A DNA stretch of 64,000 nucleotides, taken from Sinorhizobium fredii. GTDB taxonomy: Bacteria > Pseudomonadota > Alphaproteobacteria > Rhizobiales > Rhizobiaceae. The stretch lies in the NCBI RefSeq assembly GCF_002944405.1, contig NZ_CP024307.1:1880501-1944500 (forward strand). The letters are read 5' to 3'. A model generated the notes under the pieces. It did no database searches. It was not told the DNA's origin and was given only the letters and a program-made list of their open reading frames with translations. Made by a program: the position numbers and the translations under genes. Below, piece by piece: positions 1 through 7,468 of this stretch (the first letter of the stretch is position 1; every line of letters begins with the position of its first letter).

Positions 1-428
1 GCTTGATCTATCCGCTTGTAGAGTGAGCCTTCAGTGTAACCATGATGTTTTAGCATGGCGTCTACTGCGCTGCCTGCCATGACGGCGGCAGCGTCCGGCG
101 CGTGCAGGGTTTCAAATGCTTGCTGCAGGAACGTGCGGGCCGGCTGGGGTACATCTTCATGCGCTGCCTTGGCGTCAGGCCAAATGCTAATCGCCTTTAG
201 CAGCCCGCCCTGTTCCCAAATGAACTCACCGCAAACGACAGCGTTACAGGAGTTGCACCTATAGGTAGCCCATCCCTGTGTGCCTATTGCCTTGAACGTA
301 TCGCTCCACAGTCTATTAAGGTTTGGGCTTGCGACAGAACAATGGGGGCACCGTCCCACCCCGAGGAGTTTGCCCGCGGCAGCATGGCCGCCTTGGCTGG
401 AAATGAGGCTTGTATAGATTTCGGCCAT
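1..428 (-). CDS. DUF4145-type protein with N-terminal zinc ribbon (partial)
   Basis: The gene starts at ATG 428 on the minus strand and runs off the left edge; about 142 residues are visible. The N-terminus reads MAEIYTSLISSQGG and then has two CxxC pairs (RCPHCS and YRCNSCNA), which look like a zinc ribbon. The later part (PDAAAVMAGSAVDAMLKHHG, then LYKRID) matches the helical DUF4145 pattern as I know it. DUF4145 proteins are frequent in phages, restriction loci and defence islands, but their biochemical role is not settled. It is divergent from the metallopeptidase gene at 488. A GGGGAAG sequence lies just upstream of the ATG. The C-terminus cannot be judged. Confidence 0.72.
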   Translation of the reverse strand, partial: MAEIYTSLISSQGGHAAAGKLLGVGRCPHCSVASPNLNRLWSDTFKAIGTQGWATYRCNSCNAVVCGEFIWEQGGLLKAISIWPDAKAAHEDVPQPARTFLQQAFETLHAPDAAAVMAGSAVDAMLKHHGYTEGSLYKRIDQ

Positions 429-487
429 TCGGCTTCCCCGGTTGAAACAAATCAAAAGAAATCAAAGTTGGCGCGAGGTGGCAAGAG

Positions 488-1144
488 GTGGACAGGAGCC
501 CACAAAAAGGAGCCGGATCGATCATACGCCCGCAACCGCCGATTTCGCTCCACAAGGACATCCACTCGCCGGCCTTCGACCCGGCCGAAGACTTGCCAGA
601 ATGGGTGCGGACGACATTCCTTGATCCGGCCTCACCGCTCCACAATGAGGAGCACGCCCATCTGGTGCACGCGAGCATTGGCTTCCTTTGGACGGTCGTA
701 GAGAACAGCCGCAAGGGACGCCGCATAATAGGCCAGTGCGAAGAGGGGAAGCCGCAGGGCGCTATGGGAAAATGGGCCAGAGCCCGTGCTGAGATGCAAA
801 TCAAGCAGTGGTTCGGCCACGTCCCGGATTTCATCATCACGTTGGACGCTGAATACTGCCGGGAGTGCGGCGACGCCGAGTTCATGGCGCTAGTCGAGCA
901 CGAGCTCTATCACGCCGCCCAGGACGTCGACGCATTCGGGGCGCCGAAGTTCAGCAAGAGCACAGGCAGGCCAGTGTTCGTCATTCGTGGACACGACGTT
1001 GAAGAGTTCGTCGGCGTCGTTCGTCGTTATGGGGCAGATGCTGCCGGCGTCCGCGCCATGGTCGATGCAGCCAACCGGCCACCCGAAATTTCTCGGGCGA
1101 GCATCGGCCATGCGTGCGGAACCTGCAAACTGCGAGTGGCTTAG
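488..1144 (+). CDS. Putative phage metallopeptidase
   Basis: 218 residues from a GTG start. The core contains HELYH inside ALVEHELYHAAQD, an HExxH zinc-protease motif, followed about 40 residues later by GHDVEEFVGVVRRYG, which may supply the third ligand. The order GRRIIGQ, MGKWARARAE, FGHVPDF and FGAPKF matches the 'putative metallopeptidase' family commonly found just upstream of terminase genes in alphaproteobacterial phages. The substrate is unknown; virion maturation or host-protein degradation are both possible. The start is uncertain because no ATG is well placed; GTG 488 gives the expected N-terminal length. Its stop overlaps the convergent gene at 1141 by 4 nt. Confidence 0.78.
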   Translation: MDRSPQKGAGSIIRPQPPISLHKDIHSPAFDPAEDLPEWVRTTFLDPASPLHNEEHAHLVHASIGFLWTVVENSRKGRRIIGQCEEGKPQGAMGKWARARAEMQIKQWFGHVPDFIITLDAEYCRECGDAEFMALVEHELYHAAQDVDAFGAPKFSKSTGRPVFVIRGHDVEEFVGVVRRYGADAAGVRAMVDAANRPPEISRASIGHACGTCKLRVA

Positions 1145-1386
1145 TTCACCTTAATATCGCCAGCGGCGACGAGATCGGTGACATCAAGGTTAACCCCGGT
1201 GCTAAGCACAGCATCACCTTCACGAACCGGCACCACGGCGTGGAGAAGGTAGGATGTCTTCACGCCACCTGGAGAATTCATGTCTGGGCGCGTTATCTGC
1301 TGCCCGGCGTAGTCGCCCAAATCAATGTCGTGTCCATCTTTCTGGAAATTCTTCATCACAGTGAACCTTACGGAGTTGATGGCCAA
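1141..1386 (-). CDS. Small hypothetical protein (moron)
   Basis: 81 residues on the strand opposite to the packaging genes. I choose the TTG at 1386 because GGAGG lies 6 nt upstream; an in-frame ATG at 1356 has a weaker site. The sequence (KDGHDIDLGDYAGQQITRPD and onward) looks like a small soluble beta-rich protein with no signal peptide or membrane segment. I do not recognise a family. It fills the space between the metallopeptidase and the terminase small subunit, as independently transcribed moron genes do. Confidence 0.55.
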   Translation of the reverse strand: MAINSVRFTVMKNFQKDGHDIDLGDYAGQQITRPDMNSPGGVKTSYLLHAVVPVREGDAVLSTGVNLDVTDLVAAGDIKVN

Positions 1387-1421
1387 GGTTATCCTCCATT
1401 TGACCGGGCTTTGACACCACG

Positions 1422-1886
1422 ATGGCGAAAGCGAAACTCTCAGATGAGGTGAAGACCTTCATCGTTCAAGCCCTGGCTTGCTTTGACAGCCCGTCGGTTG
1501 TGTCCGCGGCAGTCAAGAAGGATTTCGGTCTCGATGTGAGCCGGCAACTTGTCGAGAGCCACGACCCGAACAAGAAGGCGGCTTCAGGATTGGCGCCCAA
1601 ATGGCGCGTCCTGTTTGAGGAGACGCGAAAGACCTTTCTCGAGGATACAGCCTCCATCGCGATCAGCCATCGCGCCGTTCGCCTCCGCGCTCTCCAGCGC
1701 ATGGCCGACAAGGCAGAGACCCAGGGCAACATGGTGCTGGCATCGTCATTGCTGAAGCAGGCGGCGGAAGAAGTCGGCGGAGCTTACACGAACCGGCGCG
1801 AGATCACCGGCAAGGATGGCAAGGACCTGCCGACGCCGGTCTCCCCGGTGACGATCTTCCAGTTGCCCGACAATGGCAGAGGTTGA
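1422..1886 (+). CDS. Terminase small subunit-like protein (DUF2280)
   Basis: 154 residues starting MAKAKLSDEVKTFIVQALAC, the characteristic opening of the DUF2280 family, with an N-terminal helix-turn-helix-like segment (residues about 5-45) and a helical region (RALQRMADKAETQGN, then LLKQAAEEVGG). DUF2280 proteins lie directly before the large terminase in many proteobacterial phages and are inferred to be the DNA-recognition subunit of the packaging motor. The reading frame overlaps the next gene by 14 nt, which suggests translational coupling. The C-terminal tail (TPVSPVTIFQLPDN) could be the docking segment for the large subunit; this is inference. Confidence 0.8.
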   Translation: MAKAKLSDEVKTFIVQALACFDSPSVVSAAVKKDFGLDVSRQLVESHDPNKKAASGLAPKWRVLFEETRKTFLEDTASIAISHRAVRLRALQRMADKAETQGNMVLASSLLKQAAEEVGGAYTNRREITGKDGKDLPTPVSPVTIFQLPDNGRG

Positions 1887-3270
1887 GCAAGGGCAGGGCG
1901 CCCAGACAATCATCCGGCCGCAGGCTGGCCCGCAGACGACCTTTCTCGCTTCCCCGGCTGATATCGCGATCTATGGCGGCTCGGCTGGCGGCGGCAAGAC
2001 CTGGGCGCTGCTCATGGAGCCGCTGCGCCATGTCGCGAACCCGCAGTTCGGCGCCGTGTTCTTCCGGCGCACGCTGGTGCAAGTCCGAAACGAGGGCGGC
2101 TTGTGGGACGAGAGCGAGAAGCTCTACCCCAGCCTGATGGCGAAGCCGAGGGTGGCACCGGATCTGTCGTGGACGTTCCCGTCTGGGGCGTCCGTCAGCT
2201 TCGCGCACCTCGAGCACGACAAGACGGTGTCGAACTGGCAGGGCTCGCAGATACCGCTGATCTGCTTCGACGAGCTCACCCATTTCAGTGCGAAGCAGTT
2301 CTGGTACCTGCTGTCACGTAACCGATCGATGTGCGGCGTCCGGCCGTATGTCAGGGCGACCTGCAACCCTGATGCAGATAGCTGGGTTGCAGAGTTCATT
2401 TCGTGGTGGATCAACGAGGATACCGGTCTGCCAATACCTGAGCGGGCCGGCGTGCTTCGGTATTTCGTCCGCATCGGTGACGCGATCATCTGGGCTGATC
2501 ATCCGTCGGAGCTCGCCGATTACACGGCGCCAGACGAGAACGGCAACCCGAAGCCAATCGAGCCGAAGTCGGTGACATTCGTCCCGGCCAAGCTGACCGA
2601 CAACAAGGCGCTGATGGCGGCCGATCCCGGCTACCTCGCCAACCTAATGGCACTTCCGACGGTCGAGCGCGAGCGCCTGCTCGGCGGTAACTGGAAGATT
2701 CGGCCGGCGGCTGGCCTTCTGTTCCGCCGCGGCTGGTGCGAGGTCGTCGATGCGATCCCGGCCGGCGCGCGCTGGATGCGCGGCTGGGACTTGGGCGCGA
2801 CACCGAAGACGGAGAGCAACGATCCGGACTGGACGGCCGGTACCAAGATCGGAAAGCTGCCGGATGGCCGGTACATCGTCGCCCATCACTGCCGCGATCG
2901 GCTGTCGCCCTCCGGTGTCGAGCGGTTGATCAAGAACACAGCCGAGGGCGATGGCAAGGAAGTGCAGATATCCCTGCCGCAGGATCCGGGGCAGGCGGGT
3001 AAATCGCAGGTCACCAACCTGACGAAGCTGCTGGCAGGCTTCACCGTTCGGGCAACGCCCGAGTCCGGCGACAAGATCACGCGGTTCAGTCCGTTCTCGG
3101 CGCAGGCCGAAGCCGGCAACGTGTTGGTGCTTCGCGGTCCATGGAACGAGACTTGGTTTTCTTCGCTCGAGGGCTTTCCGGAAGCGGTGCACGATGACGA
3201 CGCCGACAGCACGAGCCGAGCCTTCAACGCGCTTCTCAGCGCAAGCACGTTCACGCTGGCGAACGTGTGA
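1873..3270 (+). CDS. Phage terminase large subunit
   Basis: 465 residues. The N-terminal ATPase has a Walker A motif GGSAGGGKT (residues about 35-43) and a Walker B/acidic pair in PLICFDELTHF. The C-terminal RNase H-like nuclease domain begins near residue 295 with RGWDLGAT, which supplies a catalytic aspartate, and continues through the HHCRDRLSPSG region. The enzyme translocates phage DNA into the prohead and cuts concatemers. Its length is normal for the family. It overlaps the DUF2280 gene upstream and is followed by a minus-strand moron and then the portal gene, the usual packaging order. Confidence 0.93.
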   Translation: MAEVEQGQGAQTIIRPQAGPQTTFLASPADIAIYGGSAGGGKTWALLMEPLRHVANPQFGAVFFRRTLVQVRNEGGLWDESEKLYPSLMAKPRVAPDLSWTFPSGASVSFAHLEHDKTVSNWQGSQIPLICFDELTHFSAKQFWYLLSRNRSMCGVRPYVRATCNPDADSWVAEFISWWINEDTGLPIPERAGVLRYFVRIGDAIIWADHPSELADYTAPDENGNPKPIEPKSVTFVPAKLTDNKALMAADPGYLANLMALPTVERERLLGGNWKIRPAAGLLFRRGWCEVVDAIPAGARWMRGWDLGATPKTESNDPDWTAGTKIGKLPDGRYIVAHHCRDRLSPSGVERLIKNTAEGDGKEVQISLPQDPGQAGKSQVTNLTKLLAGFTVRATPESGDKITRFSPFSAQAEAGNVLVLRGPWNETWFSSLEGFPEAVHDDDADSTSRAFNALLSASTFTLANV

Positions 3271-3280
3271 CCGTCATCGG

Positions 3281-3595
3281 CTATTGCATGAGGTCGCGCT
3301 CGCCTTGCCTTCGATAGAACGCGGGGATCAGTCGATACCATTGCGTATACCCCAGCACAGCAAAGATCGGCGTTATTACGAGCGTAGTCTCTGCAGGCGT
3401 CGAAAGACCCTTGTACAACAGAACAAAGCCGATCGCTGATGCAAAGATCCCGAGAGGAAATGTCAGTGCGGCGAGCGTCCAGTGACTTATCGCCATTAAA
3501 AGAAGCTCGTTTTGGGGGAAAACGAAATTCGCAATGATATTCCCGAGACCGACGACGAGAACTACCAGTATGTAGGCTGCTCTATAGCGCCGCAT
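3281..3595 (-). CDS. Small membrane protein (moron)
   Basis: 104 residues with at least three hydrophobic segments (YILVVLVVGLGNIIANFVF, MAISHWTLAALTFPLGIFA and IGFVLLYKG...TLVITPIFAVLG), so an inner-membrane protein. It lies between the large terminase and the portal gene on the opposite strand. A G-rich sequence (GGGGGTGG) precedes the ATG. No family recognised. Small membrane proteins in this setting often act in the lysogen, for example in superinfection exclusion, but nothing in the sequence proves that here. Confidence 0.6.
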   Translation of the reverse strand: MRRYRAAYILVVLVVGLGNIIANFVFPQNELLLMAISHWTLAALTFPLGIFASAIGFVLLYKGLSTPAETTLVITPIFAVLGYTQWYRLIPAFYRRQGERDLMQ

Positions 3596-3689
3596 TCACC
3601 ACCCCCTGTGCTCATTGCCGGCACGCATGCATACGTTAAGCCCTGCCCAGCTGCAAGCAGCGCGTGCAAGAACAATCTCAGGAGCGGAC

Positions 3690-5555
3690 ATGGCCAACAT
3701 CATCGCGTTCGTCCGCGACAGCCTGACAAACATGGTCGCCAATCTCGGGACAAGCCGGGACAAGGCGGCGGCTTCGTTCTACTCGATGCCGATCCTTGCT
3801 GATGAGGATCTGCTCAACGCCTACCGTGGCGCGTGGCTGCCGCGGAAGATTGTCGACATCCCGGCCTTTGACAGCATGCGCGCATGGCGAGACTGGCAGG
3901 CGAAGAAGCCGCAGATCGAGGCGATCGAGGCGGAAGAGAAGCGCCTGAACCTCAAGGGCAAGCTGCTCGAAACGCGCATCAAGGCGCGGCTCTGGGGCGG
4001 TGCTGCGATGGTGATCGGTACCGGCGACCAGGACCTGACGCAGCCGCTCGAGGTAGAGCGCATCGGCAAAGGCGGCCTGAAATACCTCACGGTCATGACG
4101 CGCCGCCAACTGACGGCCGGCGAGATCGATCGAGATCCGGCCTCGGAGTGGTTCGGAAAGCCGAAGCTCTACCAGATCCGATCAGCAGAAGGCATGCAGA
4201 TCGACATTCACCCCTCGCGCCTGGTCGTCTTCAACGGCAACCCGCCGCCGGATGATGAGATCGTCACGACGACCTATGCCGGCTGGGGCGACAGCGTGCT
4301 TCTGTCCGTCGTCGATGCGATCAAGCAGGCCGACGGCACGGCCGCCAACATCGCCAGCCTCGTGTTCGAGGCCAAGGTCAACGTCATCCGCATCCCGGAT
4401 TTCATGCAGAACCTCGGCGACGAGCGGTACCGGGCCAAGATCCTCGAGCGCTACACGCTCGCAGCCACGGCCAAGGGCATCAACGGCGACCTCCTCCTCG
4501 ACAAGGAGGAGGAATACGAGCAGAAGCAGGCGAGCTTCGCGACCCTGCCCGAAGTGCTGATGTCGTTCCTGCAGATCGTCTCGGGTGCGGCCGACATTCC
4601 GGCTACGCGGCTTCTCGGCCAGTCCCCGGCCGGCATGAACGCCACGGGCGAAAGCGACCTGCGTAACTATTATGACCGCCTGCAGGCCATGCAGGAAGTC
4701 GAGATGACGCCGGCCATGGCGCGGCTGGATGAGTGCATCATCCGCAGCGCCCTCGGCTCCCGTGACCCGGACATCTACTACGAGTGGGCGCCGCTCTGGG
4801 GCATGTCGGAAAAGGAAAAGGCAGACGTCTTCAAGACGAAGGCCGACGCCGCCCGCCAGCTGGTTGGTACTACGCCAGGGCAGGAGATCATCCCGCGTGA
4901 TGCGGTGTCCGATGCGCTGGTCAACACATTCATCGAAGACGGATCATTGCCCGGGCTCGATGCTGCGATCGAAGAATACGGCAAGCTCTCCGAACAAGAG
5001 CCATCTGAAGAGGAACTCGCCGCAGCAGCCGCGCAGGCAGCGAACGCAAAGCCGCCAGGCAATAAGCAGGCGGCAAACGACGCCGCACCACGCACGCTCT
5101 ACATCCGCAGGGATGTGCTCAATGCCGGCGAGATCAGGAAGTGGGCCAAGGCTCAGGGCTTCGATACCGTGCAAGAAGGCCTGCACGTCACCATCATCCA
5201 CACTCGCACGCCGATGGACTGGATCAAGGTGGGCGAGGATTATTGGGGAGATAGCGGCAAGATGACCGTCGCCGAAGGCGGTCCGCGTCTGATGGAGCGC
5301 TTCGGTGACGCAATCGTGCTGCAGTTCGCATCCTCGCGCCTGACGTGGCGACATGAGGACATCAAGCGGATGGGCGCGGAGACCGATTATCCGGAATACC
5401 AGCCGCACGTCACCATCTCGTGGCAACTGCCGAAGGGATTGGACCTATCGAAGGTCGAGCCATACCGCGGCAAAATCGAGCTCGGGCCGGAGGTCTTCGA
5501 GGAAGTCAACGAGGCGTGGAAGGCTGCCGTGAAGGAACAAACCTTCACGGCTTAG
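3690..5555 (+). CDS. Portal protein (DUF1073 type) fused to Acb1-like 2H phosphoesterase domain
   Basis: 621 residues from ATG 3690, chosen because AGGAG lies 7 nt upstream; the frame stays open to 3615. Residues about 1-440 are a DUF1073/phage_portal_3 type portal protein (YRGAWLPRKIVDIPAFDSMR, then TRLLGQSPAGMNATGESDLRNYYD). An Ala/Glu-rich linker (EEELAAAAAQAANAKPPGN) leads to a C-terminal domain (about 475-621) with two HxT motifs, H499-V-T501 and H573-V-T575. That arrangement is the active site of 2H phosphoesterases, including Acb1, the phage enzyme that degrades cyclic-nucleotide signals of CBASS immunity. So the protein combines the DNA-entry dodecamer with a probable anti-CBASS hydrolase. 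Activity of the fused domain is inferred. Confidence 0.87.
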   Translation: MANIIAFVRDSLTNMVANLGTSRDKAAASFYSMPILADEDLLNAYRGAWLPRKIVDIPAFDSMRAWRDWQAKKPQIEAIEAEEKRLNLKGKLLETRIKARLWGGAAMVIGTGDQDLTQPLEVERIGKGGLKYLTVMTRRQLTAGEIDRDPASEWFGKPKLYQIRSAEGMQIDIHPSRLVVFNGNPPPDDEIVTTTYAGWGDSVLLSVVDAIKQADGTAANIASLVFEAKVNVIRIPDFMQNLGDERYRAKILERYTLAATAKGINGDLLLDKEEEYEQKQASFATLPEVLMSFLQIVSGAADIPATRLLGQSPAGMNATGESDLRNYYDRLQAMQEVEMTPAMARLDECIIRSALGSRDPDIYYEWAPLWGMSEKEKADVFKTKADAARQLVGTTPGQEIIPRDAVSDALVNTFIEDGSLPGLDAAIEEYGKLSEQEPSEEELAAAAAQAANAKPPGNKQAANDAAPRTLYIRRDVLNAGEIRKWAKAQGFDTVQEGLHVTIIHTRTPMDWIKVGEDYWGDSGKMTVAEGGPRLMERFGDAIVLQFASSRLTWRHEDIKRMGAETDYPEYQPHVTISWQLPKGLDLSKVEPYRGKIELGPEVFEEVNEAWKAAVKEQTFTA

Positions 5556-5557
5556 CA

Positions 5558-5794
5558 TCAGCCCTGTTGAGCATACACCAGCAGCTGCCAACGGATCGCC
5601 CCTTGGCTTGTCGTGTGCTGCTTGTGGTTCTGAGAGGGCAGCTGGACGCCTTTGTTCGAGGCAATCTCATCACCGCAACCCTTGCATCTATAAATCCCCG
5701 CGTGATCTGGGGTCTGTCCCGGTTTCCATTCCTTTGTGAAAGCGTCGCTGGGCTTCGCCGTTTTCACATGAGTTCCGTCTACGTAAAGCGCCAT
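5558..5794 (-). CDS. Small zinc-ribbon 'protein L'-like moron
   Basis: 78 residues if read from ATG 5794, which has GGAG about 9 nt upstream; an in-frame ATG at 5881 would overlap the divergent scaffold gene. The sequence has a CKGCG pair, then LPSQNHKQHTT, so a Cys2-His2 metal site is plausible. The pattern GIYRCKGCGDEIASNKG...LP...H followed by IRWQLLVYA is one I associate with rhizobial proteins labelled 'protein L', of unknown function. It lies on the minus strand between the portal and protease/scaffold genes. Confidence 0.62.
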   Translation of the reverse strand: MALYVDGTHVKTAKPSDAFTKEWKPGQTPDHAGIYRCKGCGDEIASNKGVQLPSQNHKQHTTSQGAIRWQLLVYAQQG

Positions 5795-5870
5795 CTTCAA
5801 CTCCATTCCGATGCGGGTGCATTCAAGCCTCTGATCAATCAGGAGTCGAGTCCGGTCGAAGGGCAATCCC

Positions 5871-7016
5871 ATGAAATTCAAAGACCTTGCACCGATCGCG
5901 GGTACGCGGCGGACGGCCGACGGCTATCTTGTTGCGGACGTTCGTACGGCCCGCACTGGCATCCAGCTATACACCGGCCGCGAGGTGGGGAAGCCCGACA
6001 TTCAGGTCGTGAAGGTCTATCGCCCTGAGGAGCAGGTTTTCGACACCGCCAGCCTCGGCAGCTACGCGCACAAGCCGGTGACGAACGACCATCCTGCGGA
6101 GGCGGTCACCGCCGACAATTGGAAGGCGCTCGCCGTCGGCTCGATCGGAGATGAGGTTGCGCGCGACGGTGAATTCGTCCGTGTCCCCCTCATCGTCATG
6201 GATGCAACTGTCATCAGCGAGATCGAGGGCGGCAAGCGGGAGCTCTCTGCCGGCTACACCTGCGACCTCGCCTGGGAGCCTGGCACCACGCCCGAGGGCG
6301 AAAAGTACGACGCCATTCAGAAGGATATCCGGATCAACCACGTCGCCATCGTGCAGCGCGGCCGCGCCGGATCAGAAGCTCGCATCGGCGACGGTGTGAG
6401 GTCGTGGGGCGCTGCCCCATTCACCAGTGATCAGAAACCGAAAGAGGACAAGATCATGACCCTGAAGACGGTTACCGTCGATGGCATCCCGGTTGAAGTA
6501 ACCGATCAGGGTGCCACGGTGATCGGCACGCTCCAGCAGCGGCTCGCCGACGCCAATACCAAGATCGCGGATGCCGAGAAGGCACATCAAACGGCTCTGG
6601 CCGCCAAGGATGCCGAGCTCGCGAAGAAGGATGCCGAGATCGATGCGCTGAAAGGCAAGATCCTTTCGGACGCCGACCTCGACAAGCGCGTTCAGGCTCG
6701 CGCCGACCTCGTCGCCAAGGCGAGCGTTCTCGCCAAGGACGTCAAGACCGAAGGCCTTTCCGATGCGGCTATCCGCAAGGCTGTCGTCGTCGCCAAGCTC
6801 GGTGACGCGGCCGTAGCCGACAAGTCGGAAGCCTACATCGACGCCCGCTTCGACATGCTGGTCGAAGACGCCAGCAAGGGCGGTGGCTCCGATCCTTTCC
6901 GCGTCGCTGTGCAGCAGGGCCTCTCTCAGGTCTCTGACGCCAGCGCCTCCGCAACCGCTCACAAGGCCATGGTCACCGATCTCGAATCGGCCTGGCAGAC
7001 GAAGGGAGCTAAGTGA
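5871..7016 (+). CDS. DUF2213 capsid maturation protease / scaffold protein
   Basis: 381 residues. Residues 1-180 match DUF2213 (YTGREVGKPDIQVVKVYRPE, YAHKPVTNDHP, ELSAGYTCDLAWEPG, HVAIVQRGRAGSEARIGDG), a family between portal and capsid genes in phages of this type and thought to be the prohead protease or its relative. Residues about 205-260 form a strong heptad coiled coil (LQQRLADANTKIADAEKAHQ, then KDAELAKKDAEIDALKG), as expected for an internal scaffold. The last third is acidic/helical. Protease plus scaffold in one frame recalls lambda C/Nu3; see the separate internal start at 6456. The stop overlaps the next ATG by 1 nt. Confidence 0.8.
   Translation: MKFKDLAPIAGTRRTADGYLVADVRTARTGIQLYTGREVGKPDIQVVKVYRPEEQVFDTASLGSYAHKPVTNDHPAEAVTADNWKALAVGSIGDEVARDGEFVRVPLIVMDATVISEIEGGKRELSAGYTCDLAWEPGTTPEGEKYDAIQKDIRINHVAIVQRGRAGSEARIGDGVRSWGAAPFTSDQKPKEDKIMTLKTVTVDGIPVEVTDQGATVIGTLQQRLADANTKIADAEKAHQTALAAKDAELAKKDAEIDALKGKILSDADLDKRVQARADLVAKASVLAKDVKTEGLSDAAIRKAVVVAKLGDAAVADKSEAYIDARFDMLVEDASKGGGSDPFRVAVQQGLSQVSDASASATAHKAMVTDLESAWQTKGAK
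6456..7016 (+). CDS. Probable internally initiated scaffold protein
   Basis: In-frame ATG at 6456 (residue 196 of the DUF2213 protein) is preceded by AAAGAGGA with 7 nt spacing, a better ribosome site than most starts in this operon. It lies exactly at the boundary between the DUF2213 domain and the coiled coil. Translation here would give a 186-residue protein that is only the scaffold part. Nested scaffold genes of this kind are known for lambda Nu3 and relatives. The site is seen in the sequence; its use is inferred. Confidence 0.5.
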   Translation: MTLKTVTVDGIPVEVTDQGATVIGTLQQRLADANTKIADAEKAHQTALAAKDAELAKKDAEIDALKGKILSDADLDKRVQARADLVAKASVLAKDVKTEGLSDAAIRKAVVVAKLGDAAVADKSEAYIDARFDMLVEDASKGGGSDPFRVAVQQGLSQVSDASASATAHKAMVTDLESAWQTKGAK

Positions 7017-7453
7017 TGCCTGCAGTTCAGACCACTTACAGCGCCCAGCACGCTCGCTGGGTCGAGGGCATGAACCTCAACATGGAGCCGTCCGTCGTCG
7101 TCACGCGCCTCGCTGAGGACGTAGAAGGCATCGGCTTCGGCAAGGTGTGCGTTCAGGGCACCGCCGATAACCAAGTCGTAGACTCCGAAGCAACGGCGAA
7201 GTTCGTCGGCATCGCCGTGCTCGACACGACCCGGCCCACCGGCAAGTACGAGCAGTACGAGAACGTCGCCGTGATGAAGAAGGGCGTCATCGTCGTGCAG
7301 GCCTCCGAGGCCGTCGCCGTCGGCGACCCCGTCTATTACACCCCGGCGACTGGCGTTCTGTCGAAGACGGCGACGTCGAACACCCTCATCCCGAATGCGA
7401 CCTGGGATACCAGCACCTCTGGTGCCGGTCTCGCAGCCCTTCGCCTCGGCTAA
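7016..7453 (+). CDS. Capsid decoration/cement protein (DUF2190-like)
   Basis: 145 residues from ATG 7016, with GGGAG 8 nt upstream (a GTG in frame at 7013 is the only nearby alternative). The protein is beta-rich with Gly/Val repeats (GIAVLDTTRPTGKYEQYENV, VMKKGVIVVQASEAVAVGDPVYYTP), matching the pattern of DUF2190/Gp24-like cement proteins that stabilise the capsid shell. It sits directly between scaffold and major capsid genes, the usual place for a decoration protein. Confidence 0.75.
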   Translation: MPAVQTTYSAQHARWVEGMNLNMEPSVVVTRLAEDVEGIGFGKVCVQGTADNQVVDSEATAKFVGIAVLDTTRPTGKYEQYENVAVMKKGVIVVQASEAVAVGDPVYYTPATGVLSKTATSNTLIPNATWDTSTSGAGLAALRLG

Positions 7454-7468
7454 CCAGGAGCGATCTCG

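Noticed and set aside
316..885. Minus-strand frame overlapping the metallopeptidase
   Set aside because: The plus frame has HELYH and family-wide conservation; the DUF4145 gene uses a different minus frame that starts at 428.
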